Of a DNA stretch of 64,000 bases, positions 25,202 to 34,009 are shown in pieces. This stretch comes from Spirosoma montaniterrae (GTDB lineage Bacteria > Bacteroidota > Bacteroidia > Cytophagales > Spirosomataceae): assembly GCF_001988955.1 (NCBI RefSeq), contig NZ_CP014263.1:1178001-1242000 (forward strand), given 5' to 3'. The notes beneath the pieces are model-generated. The model saw nothing but the letters and a program-made list of their open reading frames with translations. It was not told where the DNA came from and did no database searches. The translations under genes were made by a program, and so were the position numbers. Each line of letters begins with the position of its first letter. Positions within the stretch are counted from its first letter, which is position 1.

Positions 25202-26410
25202 TCAGGCAACCCGCTCTTTTAAAACCGCTGCGCTGACCGTTGCGGCCTGATCGAAATCAGCAATCAAATCGTCAATCGCTTCTAAGCCGACCGAAATCCG
25301 AATCAGGCCGGGCGTAATGCCGAGCGCGGCTTTTTCGTCGGGCTTCAGTTTAGCGTGGGTCGTTGTATTCGGGTTTGTGACAATCGTTCGCGAGTCGCCG
25401 AGGTTTGACGAGAGGGTTGGAATTTGCAGGGCATCGAAGAAGGCACTCACGCGCTCGAAACCGCCTTCGAGTTCGATGGTGACGATGGCCCCGCCCGCGC
25501 TCATCTGCTTGCGCGCCAGTTCGTACTGCGGGTGCGAGGGCAGAAACGGATACAGTACGCGCTCAACGTCAGGGTGGTTTTCCAAAGCTTCGGCCAGCGC
25601 GAGGGCGTTGCGGCAGTGCCGTTCCATCCGCAAGTCGAGCGTTTCCAAACTCTTCGACAACACCCAGGCGTTGAAGGGCGACAGCGACGGTCCGGTATGC
25701 CGTGCAAAGAACCGAATCGGCTGAATCAGGTCGGCGCGGCCCACCACAACCCCGCCCAGTACCCGACCCTGCCCGTCCATAAATTTCGTGGCCGAATGCA
25801 CCGACAAATCGGCACCGAAGTCGATGGGCGTTTGCAGTAGGGGCGTGGCAAAGCAGTTATCGACGTTCAGAATAAAGCCGTATTTTTCTTTGAGCCGCGC
25901 CAGCATCGCCAGATCGACCAACTCAAGGCCGGGGTTCGAGGGCGTTTCTAAGTAAACCATGCGTGCGGCCGGCGTCCCGGTTGTGGGCTGCATGGCCGCT
26001 TCCCACTCGGCTTCAGTAGCTGTGGCATCGACGTAAGTATGTGTAATGCCCCATTTGCTCAGAATCTGCGTGATAATCTGATGCGCCGACCCGAACAGGG
26101 CACGACACGCTACAATGTGATCGCCCGCCCGCAGCAGCCCGGCCATACTCGCAAACACAGCCGCCATGCCCGTACCGGTGGCAATGCCATCTTCGGCACC
26201 TTCGAGCATACATACTTTTTCGACGAACTCCGAAACGTTGGGGTTCGAGAAGCGGCTGTAGATGTTGCCTTCCTCGGTTTCGTCGAACAATGCTTTGCCC
26301 TGTTCGGCACTCTCAAACGCAAAACTCGATGTCAGGTAGAGCGGTACAGAGTGTTCGCGGTTCTGCGATTTAGCCGCCTGTGTGCGTATGGCGCGGGTTT
26401 GTTTTTGCAT
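25202..26410 (-). CDS. metZ: O-succinylhomoserine sulfhydrylase (trans-sulfuration PLP enzyme)
   Basis: 402 residues, Cys/Met-metabolism PLP fold type I. SVPLYLTSSFAFESAEQG and NIYSRFSNPNVSEFVEKVCMLEGAEDG form the N-terminal signature. Asp in LNVDNCFATPLLQ binds the pyridine nitrogen, and LSVHSATKFMDGQGRVLGG has the PLP Lys. PGLIRISVGLEAIDDLIADF closes the protein. The MetZ/MetY subtype is chosen from the RTQ(A)..N.EHS start and the sulfate-assimilation neighbours: it would fix sulfide to homocysteine. Cystathionine gamma-synthase is the alternative. Confidence 0.85.
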   Translation of the reverse strand: MQKQTRAIRTQAAKSQNREHSVPLYLTSSFAFESAEQGKALFDETEEGNIYSRFSNPNVSEFVEKVCMLEGAEDGIATGTGMAAVFASMAGLLRAGDHIVACRALFGSAHQIITQILSKWGITHTYVDATATEAEWEAAMQPTTGTPAARMVYLETPSNPGLELVDLAMLARLKEKYGFILNVDNCFATPLLQTPIDFGADLSVHSATKFMDGQGRVLGGVVVGRADLIQPIRFFARHTGPSLSPFNAWVLSKSLETLDLRMERHCRNALALAEALENHPDVERVLYPFLPSHPQYELARKQMSAGGAIVTIELEGGFERVSAFFDALQIPTLSSNLGDSRTIVTNPNTTTHAKLKPDEKAALGITPGLIRISVGLEAIDDLIADFDQAATVSAAVLKERVA

Positions 26411-26433
26411 ATAAAGAAATATCAGGAACAGAG

Positions 26434-26592
26434 TCTGAACCAGGATTAGCCAGGATTGACAAGATTAACACAAGATATTGCGCTGCGCTTAATTGCTCTT
26501 GATAGTTGCAACCTGGTCAATTTAGTAGATAGAATAAGCGCAGCGTAAAATCTTGAATTAATCTTGTCAATCCTGGCTAATCCTGGTTCAGA
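26434..26592. repeat. Palindromic repeat type A, copy 1
   Basis: Arms 26434-26467 and 26559-26592 are perfect 34-base reverse complements (starting TCTGAACCAGGATTAGCCAG). A second inner pair, CGCTGCGCTTA (26481-26491) with TAAGCGCAGCG (26535-26545), extends the stem. It fills the gap between the TauE/SafE gene and metZ. The related copy at 56568-56696 keeps pairing through compensatory changes. Confidence 0.9.
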
Positions 26593-26596
26593 TGTG

Positions 26597-27679
26597 TTAG
26601 AAAAATAAAATAATCTTCCGCAAACTTACCAGAATAACGACAATGCCGACCAGCACCATCATTGTCTTCACCGGTAATTTCTGCGCGAGTCGGGCGGCAA
26701 TGGGCGCGGCAATCATACCGCCCAGTATCAATCCCAGAATGACCATGCCGTAATTACTCAATCCGGCGAATAATGCAAACACAACCGACGAGGCAAACGA
26801 CACAAAAAACTCGGCCAGATTCACCGACCCGATGGTGTAGCGCGGATGCCGGCCAGCGGCAATGAGCGTGGAATTAACAATTGGTCCCCAGCCGCCCCCG
26901 CCAATGGCGTCGATGAAACCGCCGAACCACGCCAGCAACCCAATGCGCCGAACGGGTCTTTTCTTGATGCGTTTGATTAAAGCTTTGCGGATGATGACCG
27001 CGCCCAGAATGGCCGTATACACCGAAATGGCCGGGGCCAGATACGTTGAGACAATCTCCAGATCAGCCAGTTTCGTAATCAGAAACGCGCCCAGCGCAGC
27101 CCCGATTACGCCCGGAATCAGCACGGCTTTGAACAGTCGGCTGTTGATATTGCCAAATTTCAGGTGCATATAACCCGACACGCCCGACGTAAATATCTCG
27201 GAGCTGTGAACGCTGGCCGTGGCAAATACCGGACTGATACCTACGCTGGTCAGAAAGGTAGTCGCCGTTACGCCATACGCCATGCCCAGTGCACCGTCAA
27301 TCATTTGGGCAATAAATCCGGCAGCAATGAAGTAGAAAATGTCGGGCGAGAGGTCAATGGCTGTAGCCATCAACGTCAGCCGATCAAGCGTAAAATAACT
27401 GAAAACCAAGTGCCCAACCACCATCAGGGCCAGTGCCGAGAAAGCGTAGATGGCAATTTCGGTACGCGTGCGCCGACGCAACAGCAGGGCAAAGGGCGTG
27501 AGGGCCGGCTTCTGAACCCGCACCGCTACACCCGGAAAAGCCGCCCGTAAACCCGCCACCTGTTCTTCTGCCGCTTCACCCTCAAGCGTAATCGTCAGCC
27601 CTTTCAGATTGACTGGCAAGCCACTTTCTGCCGCCTGAACTGGACCCGGTGCCGACGTCACTATGTCGTCTGACTGCAT
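26597..27679 (-). CDS. TauE/SafE family sulfite/sulfur-compound transporter
   Basis: 360 residues. An unusual ~85-residue cytoplasmic N-terminal extension (with LTITLEGEAAEEQVAGLRAA) precedes about eight membrane helices. AAGFIAQMIDGALGMAYGVTA is the TauE/SafE signature, repeated in LLAWFGGFIDAIGGGGWGPIV. Family members move sulfite, sulfoacetate or related anions. Its position at the head of the metZ/cys cluster suggests export of excess sulfite or uptake of a sulfur source; direction cannot be read from sequence. Confidence 0.85.
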   Translation of the reverse strand: MQSDDIVTSAPGPVQAAESGLPVNLKGLTITLEGEAAEEQVAGLRAAFPGVAVRVQKPALTPFALLLRRRTRTEIAIYAFSALALMVVGHLVFSYFTLDRLTLMATAIDLSPDIFYFIAAGFIAQMIDGALGMAYGVTATTFLTSVGISPVFATASVHSSEIFTSGVSGYMHLKFGNINSRLFKAVLIPGVIGAALGAFLITKLADLEIVSTYLAPAISVYTAILGAVIIRKALIKRIKKRPVRRIGLLAWFGGFIDAIGGGGWGPIVNSTLIAAGRHPRYTIGSVNLAEFFVSFASSVVFALFAGLSNYGMVILGLILGGMIAAPIAARLAQKLPVKTMMVLVGIVVILVSLRKIILFF

Positions 27680-27721
27680 AGTGTTTAAATTCTATCGAAT
27701 TAATAGATTAATTGTTTTTTG

Positions 27722-27750
27722 AAAAACGGCACCAACTCGTGCCGTTTTTT
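27722..27750 (-). terminator. Rho-independent terminator after the type B T9SS cargo gene
   Basis: AAAAACGGCAC (27722-27732) pairs with GTGCCGTTTTT (27739-27749) around a six-base loop, giving a T-run in both directions. It lies downstream of the minus-strand gene ending at 27816 and upstream of the TauE/SafE gene. Same arms as the terminator at 32471. Confidence 0.8.
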
Positions 27751-27815
27751 GATGAAGGGTAGGCCGCAAAGGTAAACACGAATTACGGAACCATGCAAAT
27801 TTCCAGTGTAATCTC

Positions 27816-30800
27816 TCAGCGCATCAGAGCGATGCTGCCCGTGTATCGCTGATATTTGTCGCCTTTCAGCAGCACTTCGGCCTCATAGGGATACTGACCG
27901 GCGGGCATTGGTGTATTGCCCCTATTACCGTCCCAGCACTCGCCGGGTTTGGCACTGTTGAGCGGGATGTCATAGGCTTCAAAAACCACTTCGCCCCAGC
28001 GGTTCCAGATACGCAGTCGTTTGATTTGCGTGGCTCCTTCATCGCCAAAGAGAGTCCAGGTGTCGCTGCGTCCGTCGCTGTTGGGCGTGAAAGCGTCGGG
28101 CGCAACAGCCTGGCACAGCAACAGCCGGAACACGTTGGCCGCGCTGGCCGAGTCGGGGCAGGCTCCCTGTTCGTAACCAACCGTCAGTTTAAGGCCGTAT
28201 TCGCCGGGCCGTAGATCGCCGAAAATAGGTCGGGCGGCTGTGCTGGTCAGGCCGTTACTTAGTTCCCAGCGGAATTGTCTGGCGTTGGGGTCGGTAGCTA
28301 CAAGGGCAACGGGGCCGGGCACACAAAAGTCAGGTCCATCGGCAACGGAGAAGGTTGGTTTTAGTGGTGGCTGGATCGTTACGCCCTGCGCCAGAGTGGC
28401 CGAGCAGCCGGACGATGCACCCAGTACGGTCAGGCTAACGGTGGCGTTTGTCAGTGTGGGCGGAAAAACGTGCCGGGGCGAAAAATTTACGGAGTCGATG
28501 GGCGAGCCGTCGCCGAAGCTCCAGCGAAAACGGCGGGCCGGATCGCTTCGGTTCACAAATTGGGCTTCCTGCAAATTACAGACAAATGGTTTTGGTACCT
28601 CAAAACGCACGTCGGGCGGTGCAGTAGTGGTCAGCGAACGTGGCAACGAATTGGAGCCGCAGGGCGTAATGGCCGTCAGCGTAAACGAGTAAACCCGGTT
28701 GGCTTCGGCAAAGCGGTGAACGGGGTTGGGCGTGGTGTACGTAGCTCCGTCGCTGAACGTCCAGATCCACGACGTAGGGCGGGGTACTGTGGCGTCGGTA
28801 AACTGTACGGCTTCGCGGGCGCAGGGCTTATCGCTGGAGAGCGTAAACAAGGGCTTAACAATGGTTGGATATACACGAATAGCTACGGTATCGGTGGCGG
28901 TTCCGCAGGCGTTTTGCACCCGGAGCGTAACCCTGTACGTGCGGGCCGAATCAGAGGCTAAAAAGCGGTGCAAAACGGTATCCTGCTGCGTTTGCCGGGT
29001 GGTGCCATCGTCGAAATTCCAGGTACTGACCTGCCCTTCGCCAACCGACCGATTGGAAAACCGCAACGTTGCGGGCGTACAGCGAACGGTGGTTGAATCG
29101 ACGCCGATTTCAGCAAAAGCCAGTGGGCGAACCGTGAGCCGGGCCGTATCGATTTCGGTGCCGCAGCCGTTCGAGGCCGTCAGTGTGGCCGTAAAGGTGC
29201 GGGTCGTTTGCCCCTGATTTCGGTATGTATAGGTACTGGCCGTCAGCGATGTACTCGTTACGCCGTCGCCATAATCCCAGCGATACGTAATGCCCGGCTG
29301 TGCAGCCCGATTCACGCCAAACGTAACAACCATCGGTGAGCAATCGGCAGTTTTGCTGGGTTGTAAGCGAAACGGCGCAGGTGGGGCTGTTAGCGTGATG
29401 GTCTGCTGGGTTTCGTTGCTACAGCCACCCGCCGAAGCCCGCAGCGTAACCGTTTGCGGCCCCGCCGACAACGACAGCGCGGGCGTGGGCGTTTGCCCGG
29501 TTGCTTTTTCAACCCCATTGACCAGCCAGCTATACGAATCGGCCCCGGTCGAACTGTTGACCACCGTAACGGGCCGATTGGTACATTGGCCGGTCAGGGC
29601 AAAGGCCGATTTTGGTTGTCCGATGCTTACGCTGAACCGGGCCGACTCCTGGCAACCGCCCGAACTGCTGACCTGATAGGTAATTGTTACGCGGCTGGCA
29701 GTCAGATTGGTAAGCAGCAGCGAATCGCCCCGAATACAGTTGTTGCAGTCGGTAGTTGACCACGTTCCGCCCGACGGACTTCCCGGCAGTTTTACCCGAT
29801 TTTGGCTGGCGCAGGCGGTCAGGCCATTGACCGTAACGCCCACGCCAGTAACGGTCAGGTCTACGAAATCAGACACGGCGCACCGCCCGTTGCCCACCCG
29901 ATACGACACACGCACGGTGCCGGTGCCGCCCGGCACAAGCGTTGTCTGACCGTTTTGTACGCCAAGCCGTATGCCCGATGCACCACTTGTGATACTCCAC
30001 GAGCCACCGGGCTGATCGGCCAGCAGGGGCAGAGCCGCACTGTTGGCGCAGACCGTTGACGATTTGGGCAACGAAGTTATTTTGACTTCTGCTGGTTTGT
30101 TGACCGTAAACGACATGCTCACTGGCTGGGAACCGCAAATGTTCTGGGTAGTAACGGCCACCACATAAGGCGTAGGGGTGAGCGACAACGGCACGCCTAC
30201 TGTGGGGTTGAACGGAACACCGTTGAGCGTGTACGTGGCCCCGGCCAGCGGGCTATCAACCTTAAACGTAAAGGCTTCGCAGGTGTCGCTCTGCTTTTTC
30301 AGCGTGGGCGTGGGCAGGTCGAGTACGCGGTGAACGCACCGGACTCGGTTTGGAATGCCACAGGCGTTATCGACTGTCAGCGTAACGATATAATCGCCGG
30401 GCTGGGTAAACCGCACTTTCGGGTTGGGCGACGACCGGTTGGTGCGCTCCTGAAACGACACCAATGCCGGACCCGAAATGTCCCATGTATACGAAGATGC
30501 ATTGGTTGAACTCGTGCCGTTGAACCGCACCGTACCGTTTCCCGCCGACAGGCAGATAAAAACCGTGTCGTTGCGGGTAGTGGTCGAACCCGAATCCCGG
30601 ATGGCGGCAATGGCTTTGTCGATTACCCGCACCGGAGCCGAGTAGGGCGTACTGGGCGCGCAGGTGCCGGTTACGCTTAGGGTAGCCGTGTAGGTGCCAC
30701 TTTGGGCATAAGTGTGCGTGCCGAGCGCGTCGGGTGGGCTGTTGTCGCCGTAGTTCCAGAGGTAGGTATTGGTGCCACTGGCGGGGCAGGTTTGGTTTTG

Positions 30801-31262
30801 GAAGTTGAGCCGCTGCCCGGCGCAGATAGCACCTACCTCAAATTTGGGCCGGGGCGTATTGCGGAATGTAATATCGAAGCTGCTGTTGGCGGGTGTACCG
30901 GTGCCGCAGTTGTCGGTTTGCCGGAACTTAATACTGCGGTCGGCATCGTTGCGGCAGTTTTCAACAAACTCTTTCACGTCGTACTCATGCGTAAATTCGA
31001 GTTTGCTGGGGTCATACACCTCCTGCTGTACCTGATTGTCGCCCCAGTCGATACGGAAATTCTTCAGCACGCAGGCTGAGCCAACCGGAACGTCGAGCAG
31101 AATGGTGACTACGTGCCGGGTCGTGCCTTCTTTCAGGCAGATGTCGTACTTACCATCTTTGGGTTTGATAGAGGGACCAATTTGCCCCAGGGCGGGCAGT
31201 GAAACGAGCACGACAAAATAGAGCCAGCCAGCTATTGAGAGCCGATTTATTGAGCAGAACAT
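27816..31262 (-). CDS. PKD-repeat protein with gliding-motility (type B T9SS) C-terminal domain
   Basis: 1148 residues from ATG 31262, which begins a signal peptide (MFCSINRLSIAGWLYFVVLV...ALG); a 40-residue longer frame has no support. Many PKD-like domains follow, each with YxW(N/D)(Y/F)GDG(S/T) cores (YLWNYGDNSP, YRWDYGDGVT, WNFDDGTT, WTFSDGATY, FRWSFGDGSP) and Cys-rich Ig-like segments. The last ~95 residues (APDAFTPNSDGRSDTW to YTGSIALMR, including RIWNRWGEVVFE and WDGNRG) are the CHU/gliding-motility-associated C-terminal domain that directs type B secretion. It is divergent from a PorP/SprF gene, the typical partner for anchoring or exporting such cargo. Confidence 0.9.
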   Translation of the reverse strand: MFCSINRLSIAGWLYFVVLVSLPALGQIGPSIKPKDGKYDICLKEGTTRHVVTILLDVPVGSACVLKNFRIDWGDNQVQQEVYDPSKLEFTHEYDVKEFVENCRNDADRSIKFRQTDNCGTGTPANSSFDITFRNTPRPKFEVGAICAGQRLNFQNQTCPASGTNTYLWNYGDNSPPDALGTHTYAQSGTYTATLSVTGTCAPSTPYSAPVRVIDKAIAAIRDSGSTTTRNDTVFICLSAGNGTVRFNGTSSTNASSYTWDISGPALVSFQERTNRSSPNPKVRFTQPGDYIVTLTVDNACGIPNRVRCVHRVLDLPTPTLKKQSDTCEAFTFKVDSPLAGATYTLNGVPFNPTVGVPLSLTPTPYVVAVTTQNICGSQPVSMSFTVNKPAEVKITSLPKSSTVCANSAALPLLADQPGGSWSITSGASGIRLGVQNGQTTLVPGGTGTVRVSYRVGNGRCAVSDFVDLTVTGVGVTVNGLTACASQNRVKLPGSPSGGTWSTTDCNNCIRGDSLLLTNLTASRVTITYQVSSSGGCQESARFSVSIGQPKSAFALTGQCTNRPVTVVNSSTGADSYSWLVNGVEKATGQTPTPALSLSAGPQTVTLRASAGGCSNETQQTITLTAPPAPFRLQPSKTADCSPMVVTFGVNRAAQPGITYRWDYGDGVTSTSLTASTYTYRNQGQTTRTFTATLTASNGCGTEIDTARLTVRPLAFAEIGVDSTTVRCTPATLRFSNRSVGEGQVSTWNFDDGTTRQTQQDTVLHRFLASDSARTYRVTLRVQNACGTATDTVAIRVYPTIVKPLFTLSSDKPCAREAVQFTDATVPRPTSWIWTFSDGATYTTPNPVHRFAEANRVYSFTLTAITPCGSNSLPRSLTTTAPPDVRFEVPKPFVCNLQEAQFVNRSDPARRFRWSFGDGSPIDSVNFSPRHVFPPTLTNATVSLTVLGASSGCSATLAQGVTIQPPLKPTFSVADGPDFCVPGPVALVATDPNARQFRWELSNGLTSTAARPIFGDLRPGEYGLKLTVGYEQGACPDSASAANVFRLLLCQAVAPDAFTPNSDGRSDTWTLFGDEGATQIKRLRIWNRWGEVVFEAYDIPLNSAKPGECWDGNRGNTPMPAGQYPYEAEVLLKGDKYQRYTGSIALMR

Positions 31263-31388
31263 GGTGCGGGAAGTATGTATGGGCAATCTACGCAGGTGGT
31301 TCGGAAGAAGCAAAAAAATCTGTAGTTTATTGATTTGTAATGAACTACACTGTTTCTTTACCAAATATCCACTCCATGACATTTATTG

Positions 31389-32459
31389 ATGACACGTACT
31401 TTACGTTCGCTGCTCTGTGCGGCTTCTGCTGCTGTCAGTTCCCTGACGGCCCACGCACAAGACCCGCAATTCTCCCAGTTTTATGCCAACCCGATTTATC
31501 ATAATCCGGCCTTCGCGGGTGGCTCCGGTGCGGGGCGGCTTATTGCCAACTATCGGATGCAGTGGCCCGCTTTAGATGCCCGCTACCGCACAGCGGCCTT
31601 TTCGTTTGATACCTACGACGAAGATACGCGTGTCGGGCTGGGCGTACAGGCCATCAGCGACTGGCAAAGTACTGTTTTTCAGACAACCCAACTCAGCGGC
31701 ATTGGGTCGTGGATGCTGCCCATTATGCAGGACAATGACCGCGAAGCCCGCGTCGTTTTCGGCTTGCAGGCATCGTATATCGGTAGCCGATTCGACCCGG
31801 CGGGCATGACCTTCGCCGATCAGTATGCCGTGGGCGGTTTGGTTAACGTTGTGTCTGCCGACCCGCTGGCAATGGGCGGGGCTTTGTCGAAGCACAGTGC
31901 TGACTTTTCGGGCGGTATCCTGTTTGAACACGACCTCGGCGACGATAAAGCGAAATATTGGGCCGGGCTGGCCGTTCATCACATCTACCGGTCGCAGCTA
32001 CGGGGCGACTGGCTGGGGCAGCGCATTAGCGGGATGGCCGGGCTACGCATTCCGTTTACGGGTGGGAGGGGTCTTTGGAACAAGGGTTTAGTGCATCAGC
32101 AAAACCGCGACCGCTCGGTGAGCCTGACTACACATCTGCGGCAGCAGGGCAATAATCTTCAGTTAGATACGGGCTTCAACCTCACCTACTCGCCCCTGAT
32201 GGTGGGCGTATGGTATCGCGGTATTCCGATTCGGCGGCTCGACAAAACGTTCCAGAACGACGCACTGATTGGCATCGTCGGGTTTCAATTCGACCGCTTT
32301 CTGGTAGAATACAGCTACGACATCACCGTGTCGCCCCTTCGATTCGCGACGGGTGGGGCGCACGAACTCAGCATCTGGTATGGACTCGACAGCCTGTTTC
32401 AGTTCAGCAGCACAAAAAACCGGAGTGCCCGACGCCAACGCCGATGCCAGCACTTTTAG
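31389..32459 (+). CDS. PorP/SprF family type IX secretion membrane protein
   Basis: 356 residues from ATG 31389 (the preceding codon is TTG). The signal peptide ends AQ, then DPQFSQFYANPIYHNPAFAGG, the N-terminal hallmark of PorP/SprF. Later blocks RYRTAAFSFDTY, GLGVQAISDWQS..FQTTQLSGIGSW, and the C-terminal LVEYSYDITVSPLRFATGGAHELSIWY complete an outer-membrane beta-barrel. SprF-type proteins assist surface delivery of type B cargo, in keeping with the divergent neighbour. A bidirectional terminator follows. Confidence 0.92.
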   Translation: MTRTLRSLLCAASAAVSSLTAHAQDPQFSQFYANPIYHNPAFAGGSGAGRLIANYRMQWPALDARYRTAAFSFDTYDEDTRVGLGVQAISDWQSTVFQTTQLSGIGSWMLPIMQDNDREARVVFGLQASYIGSRFDPAGMTFADQYAVGGLVNVVSADPLAMGGALSKHSADFSGGILFEHDLGDDKAKYWAGLAVHHIYRSQLRGDWLGQRISGMAGLRIPFTGGRGLWNKGLVHQQNRDRSVSLTTHLRQQGNNLQLDTGFNLTYSPLMVGVWYRGIPIRRLDKTFQNDALIGIVGFQFDRFLVEYSYDITVSPLRFATGGAHELSIWYGLDSLFQFSSTKNRSARRQRRCQHF

Positions 32460-32470
32460 CCCTCTCAAAA

Positions 32471-32502
32471 AAAACGGCACGAATCGATTCGTGCCGTTTT
32501 TC
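32471..32502. terminator. Bidirectional terminator between porP/sprF and susD
   Basis: A 32-base perfect palindrome: AAAAACGGCACGAATC followed by its complement GATTCGTGCCGTTTTT. A-run and T-run flanks make it usable from both convergent genes. Confidence 0.85.
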
Positions 32503-32535
32503 TAATAGCATACAGCCGGGCCTAAGCCCCACATA

Positions 32536-34005
32536 TTATCGATCCCAGAACACGCGGTCGATGATGGTATTATTGGCTCCCTGCGCTTCTACGTTGGCCC
32601 GATTCTGCTGCACTTCAGAAAGCGGGTACGGCCACCGACGCGGGAATCGACCGCTCGTAAACTGCTGCGAACTCGATGCCAACGTCAGGGCCGGTACACC
32701 GTTGGGGCGGTCGGCGGTGATGCTCCGTCGCCAGTCGGTCCAGGCTTCGGGTTCGAGATATAGGCCAATATATTTTTCGGTGAAGATTTTATCGAGCGTA
32801 ATCGTCTCAGCCGTTTCCGAACCGAACTGCCGGATGTATGCCTGATTGGCTGTTGTACTCGTTACCAAGCTAAACGCCGGAATGGGAGCCGTAACTTTGT
32901 TGATACTGGCCGCAACAGCCGCGTTGTAGGCCGCAGCCGCTTCGGCCCGACGACCTAACCGCAAATTGGCTTCCGCTTCAATGAACTTCGTTTCAACGAA
33001 GGTGATAAAATTGGCCGGAGCTTCGGGGCGGTTGATGTAGCCGCCCAACTGCGAAGCCGCCGGACGCGACACCCCGGCGGGCGTTCCGACGAAGGGTGCC
33101 CCCGTTGTGTTGGCCCGAACGTAGAACGGTAAACGCGGGTCGCTGCGCGTATTGAGCAGGTTTACAAAAAACTCACCGGCCCGAACGCCGTTGCCAAAGC
33201 TACCCACCAAATACCGGAACCACGGCCCGGCAGCATCGACCGTGTTGCCAAACACAATCCGGGCATCATCGGCATTGCCGGTGAACGTACCCGCCTGAAT
33301 CTGCTCCAGAGCCTGCCGCGCCGACTGTTCGGGATTAACCTTGCTCAAATGGTTGAAATACCGGGCCTTCAGCGCACGGGCGGCCAGAATCCAGCGCGGG
33401 CGGTTGCCGCCATACACCAAATCATCGCGACCGGGCGAGAAAGTACTCGTAGTGGCCTGTAAATCAACGATACCCTGCGAGAGCAGCGTTTGTACGGTGT
33501 CATAGAGCGCGGCTGCCTGATCGTAGCGCGGTTGCACCACCCGCCCGTTGGGAGTATTTCCCCGGAAGGCTTCCGAATAGGGCACGTTGTTCCAGAGATC
33601 GACTGCCTGACCGAGAGCCGTAGCCATCATGATGCGGGCCACACCCCGGTAGTGGGGCGCGTTCAGTTCACCGGCTTTGCGGATAATCACGCTCAGGTCG
33701 TTCATGGAGCCGGGGTAGAGGTTGCCATCCCAGACGCGGGCCGCGAGGTTGCCGTTCAGGTCATACTGCCCCACCGACAGGTAAATGTTTTCTACCCCGC
33801 CAATCTGCTGCAAAAAGATGCTGTTGAACTGCGCAATGTCGCCGTTGATGCCATACGACAGGTTGGCCTGCGCGGCTGGAAGCAGCACGTTTACCGGCGC
33901 ATCGGTCGGGGCGTTGGGGTTGACGTTGATGTCGCCAAACTGGCAGCCGGTGAACAGTATTACCGGCATAAGTAGAGCGAGAACTGGTTTTATAAATCGG
34001 TTCAT
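32536..34005 (-). CDS. SusD/RagB-like nutrient-binding lipoprotein
   Basis: 489 residues. A lipoprotein signal with lipobox FTGC (MNRFIKPVLALLMPVILFTGC) is followed by NVNPNAPTDAPVNVLLPAAQ. The TPR-like helical fold includes LPFYVRAN, FITFVETKFIEAEANLRLGRRAEAAAAYNAAV, and the SusD-2 type end FTEKYIGLYLEPEAWTDWRRS...FPRRWPYPLSEVQQN. The protein sits on the outer membrane as a lid over the adjacent SusC-type transporter; its ligand is not evident. No glycoside hydrolase or peptidase is encoded with the pair, so the substrate class stays open. Confidence 0.9.
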   Translation of the reverse strand: MNRFIKPVLALLMPVILFTGCQFGDINVNPNAPTDAPVNVLLPAAQANLSYGINGDIAQFNSIFLQQIGGVENIYLSVGQYDLNGNLAARVWDGNLYPGSMNDLSVIIRKAGELNAPHYRGVARIMMATALGQAVDLWNNVPYSEAFRGNTPNGRVVQPRYDQAAALYDTVQTLLSQGIVDLQATTSTFSPGRDDLVYGGNRPRWILAARALKARYFNHLSKVNPEQSARQALEQIQAGTFTGNADDARIVFGNTVDAAGPWFRYLVGSFGNGVRAGEFFVNLLNTRSDPRLPFYVRANTTGAPFVGTPAGVSRPAASQLGGYINRPEAPANFITFVETKFIEAEANLRLGRRAEAAAAYNAAVAASINKVTAPIPAFSLVTSTTANQAYIRQFGSETAETITLDKIFTEKYIGLYLEPEAWTDWRRSITADRPNGVPALTLASSSQQFTSGRFPRRWPYPLSEVQQNRANVEAQGANNTIIDRVFWDR

Positions 34006-34009
34006 CGGA

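Noticed and set aside
26411..26596. Possible SAM or other riboswitch upstream of metZ
   Set aside because: No SAM-I or SAM-II consensus elements; the structure is explained by the type A palindrome, which also occurs at an unrelated gene.
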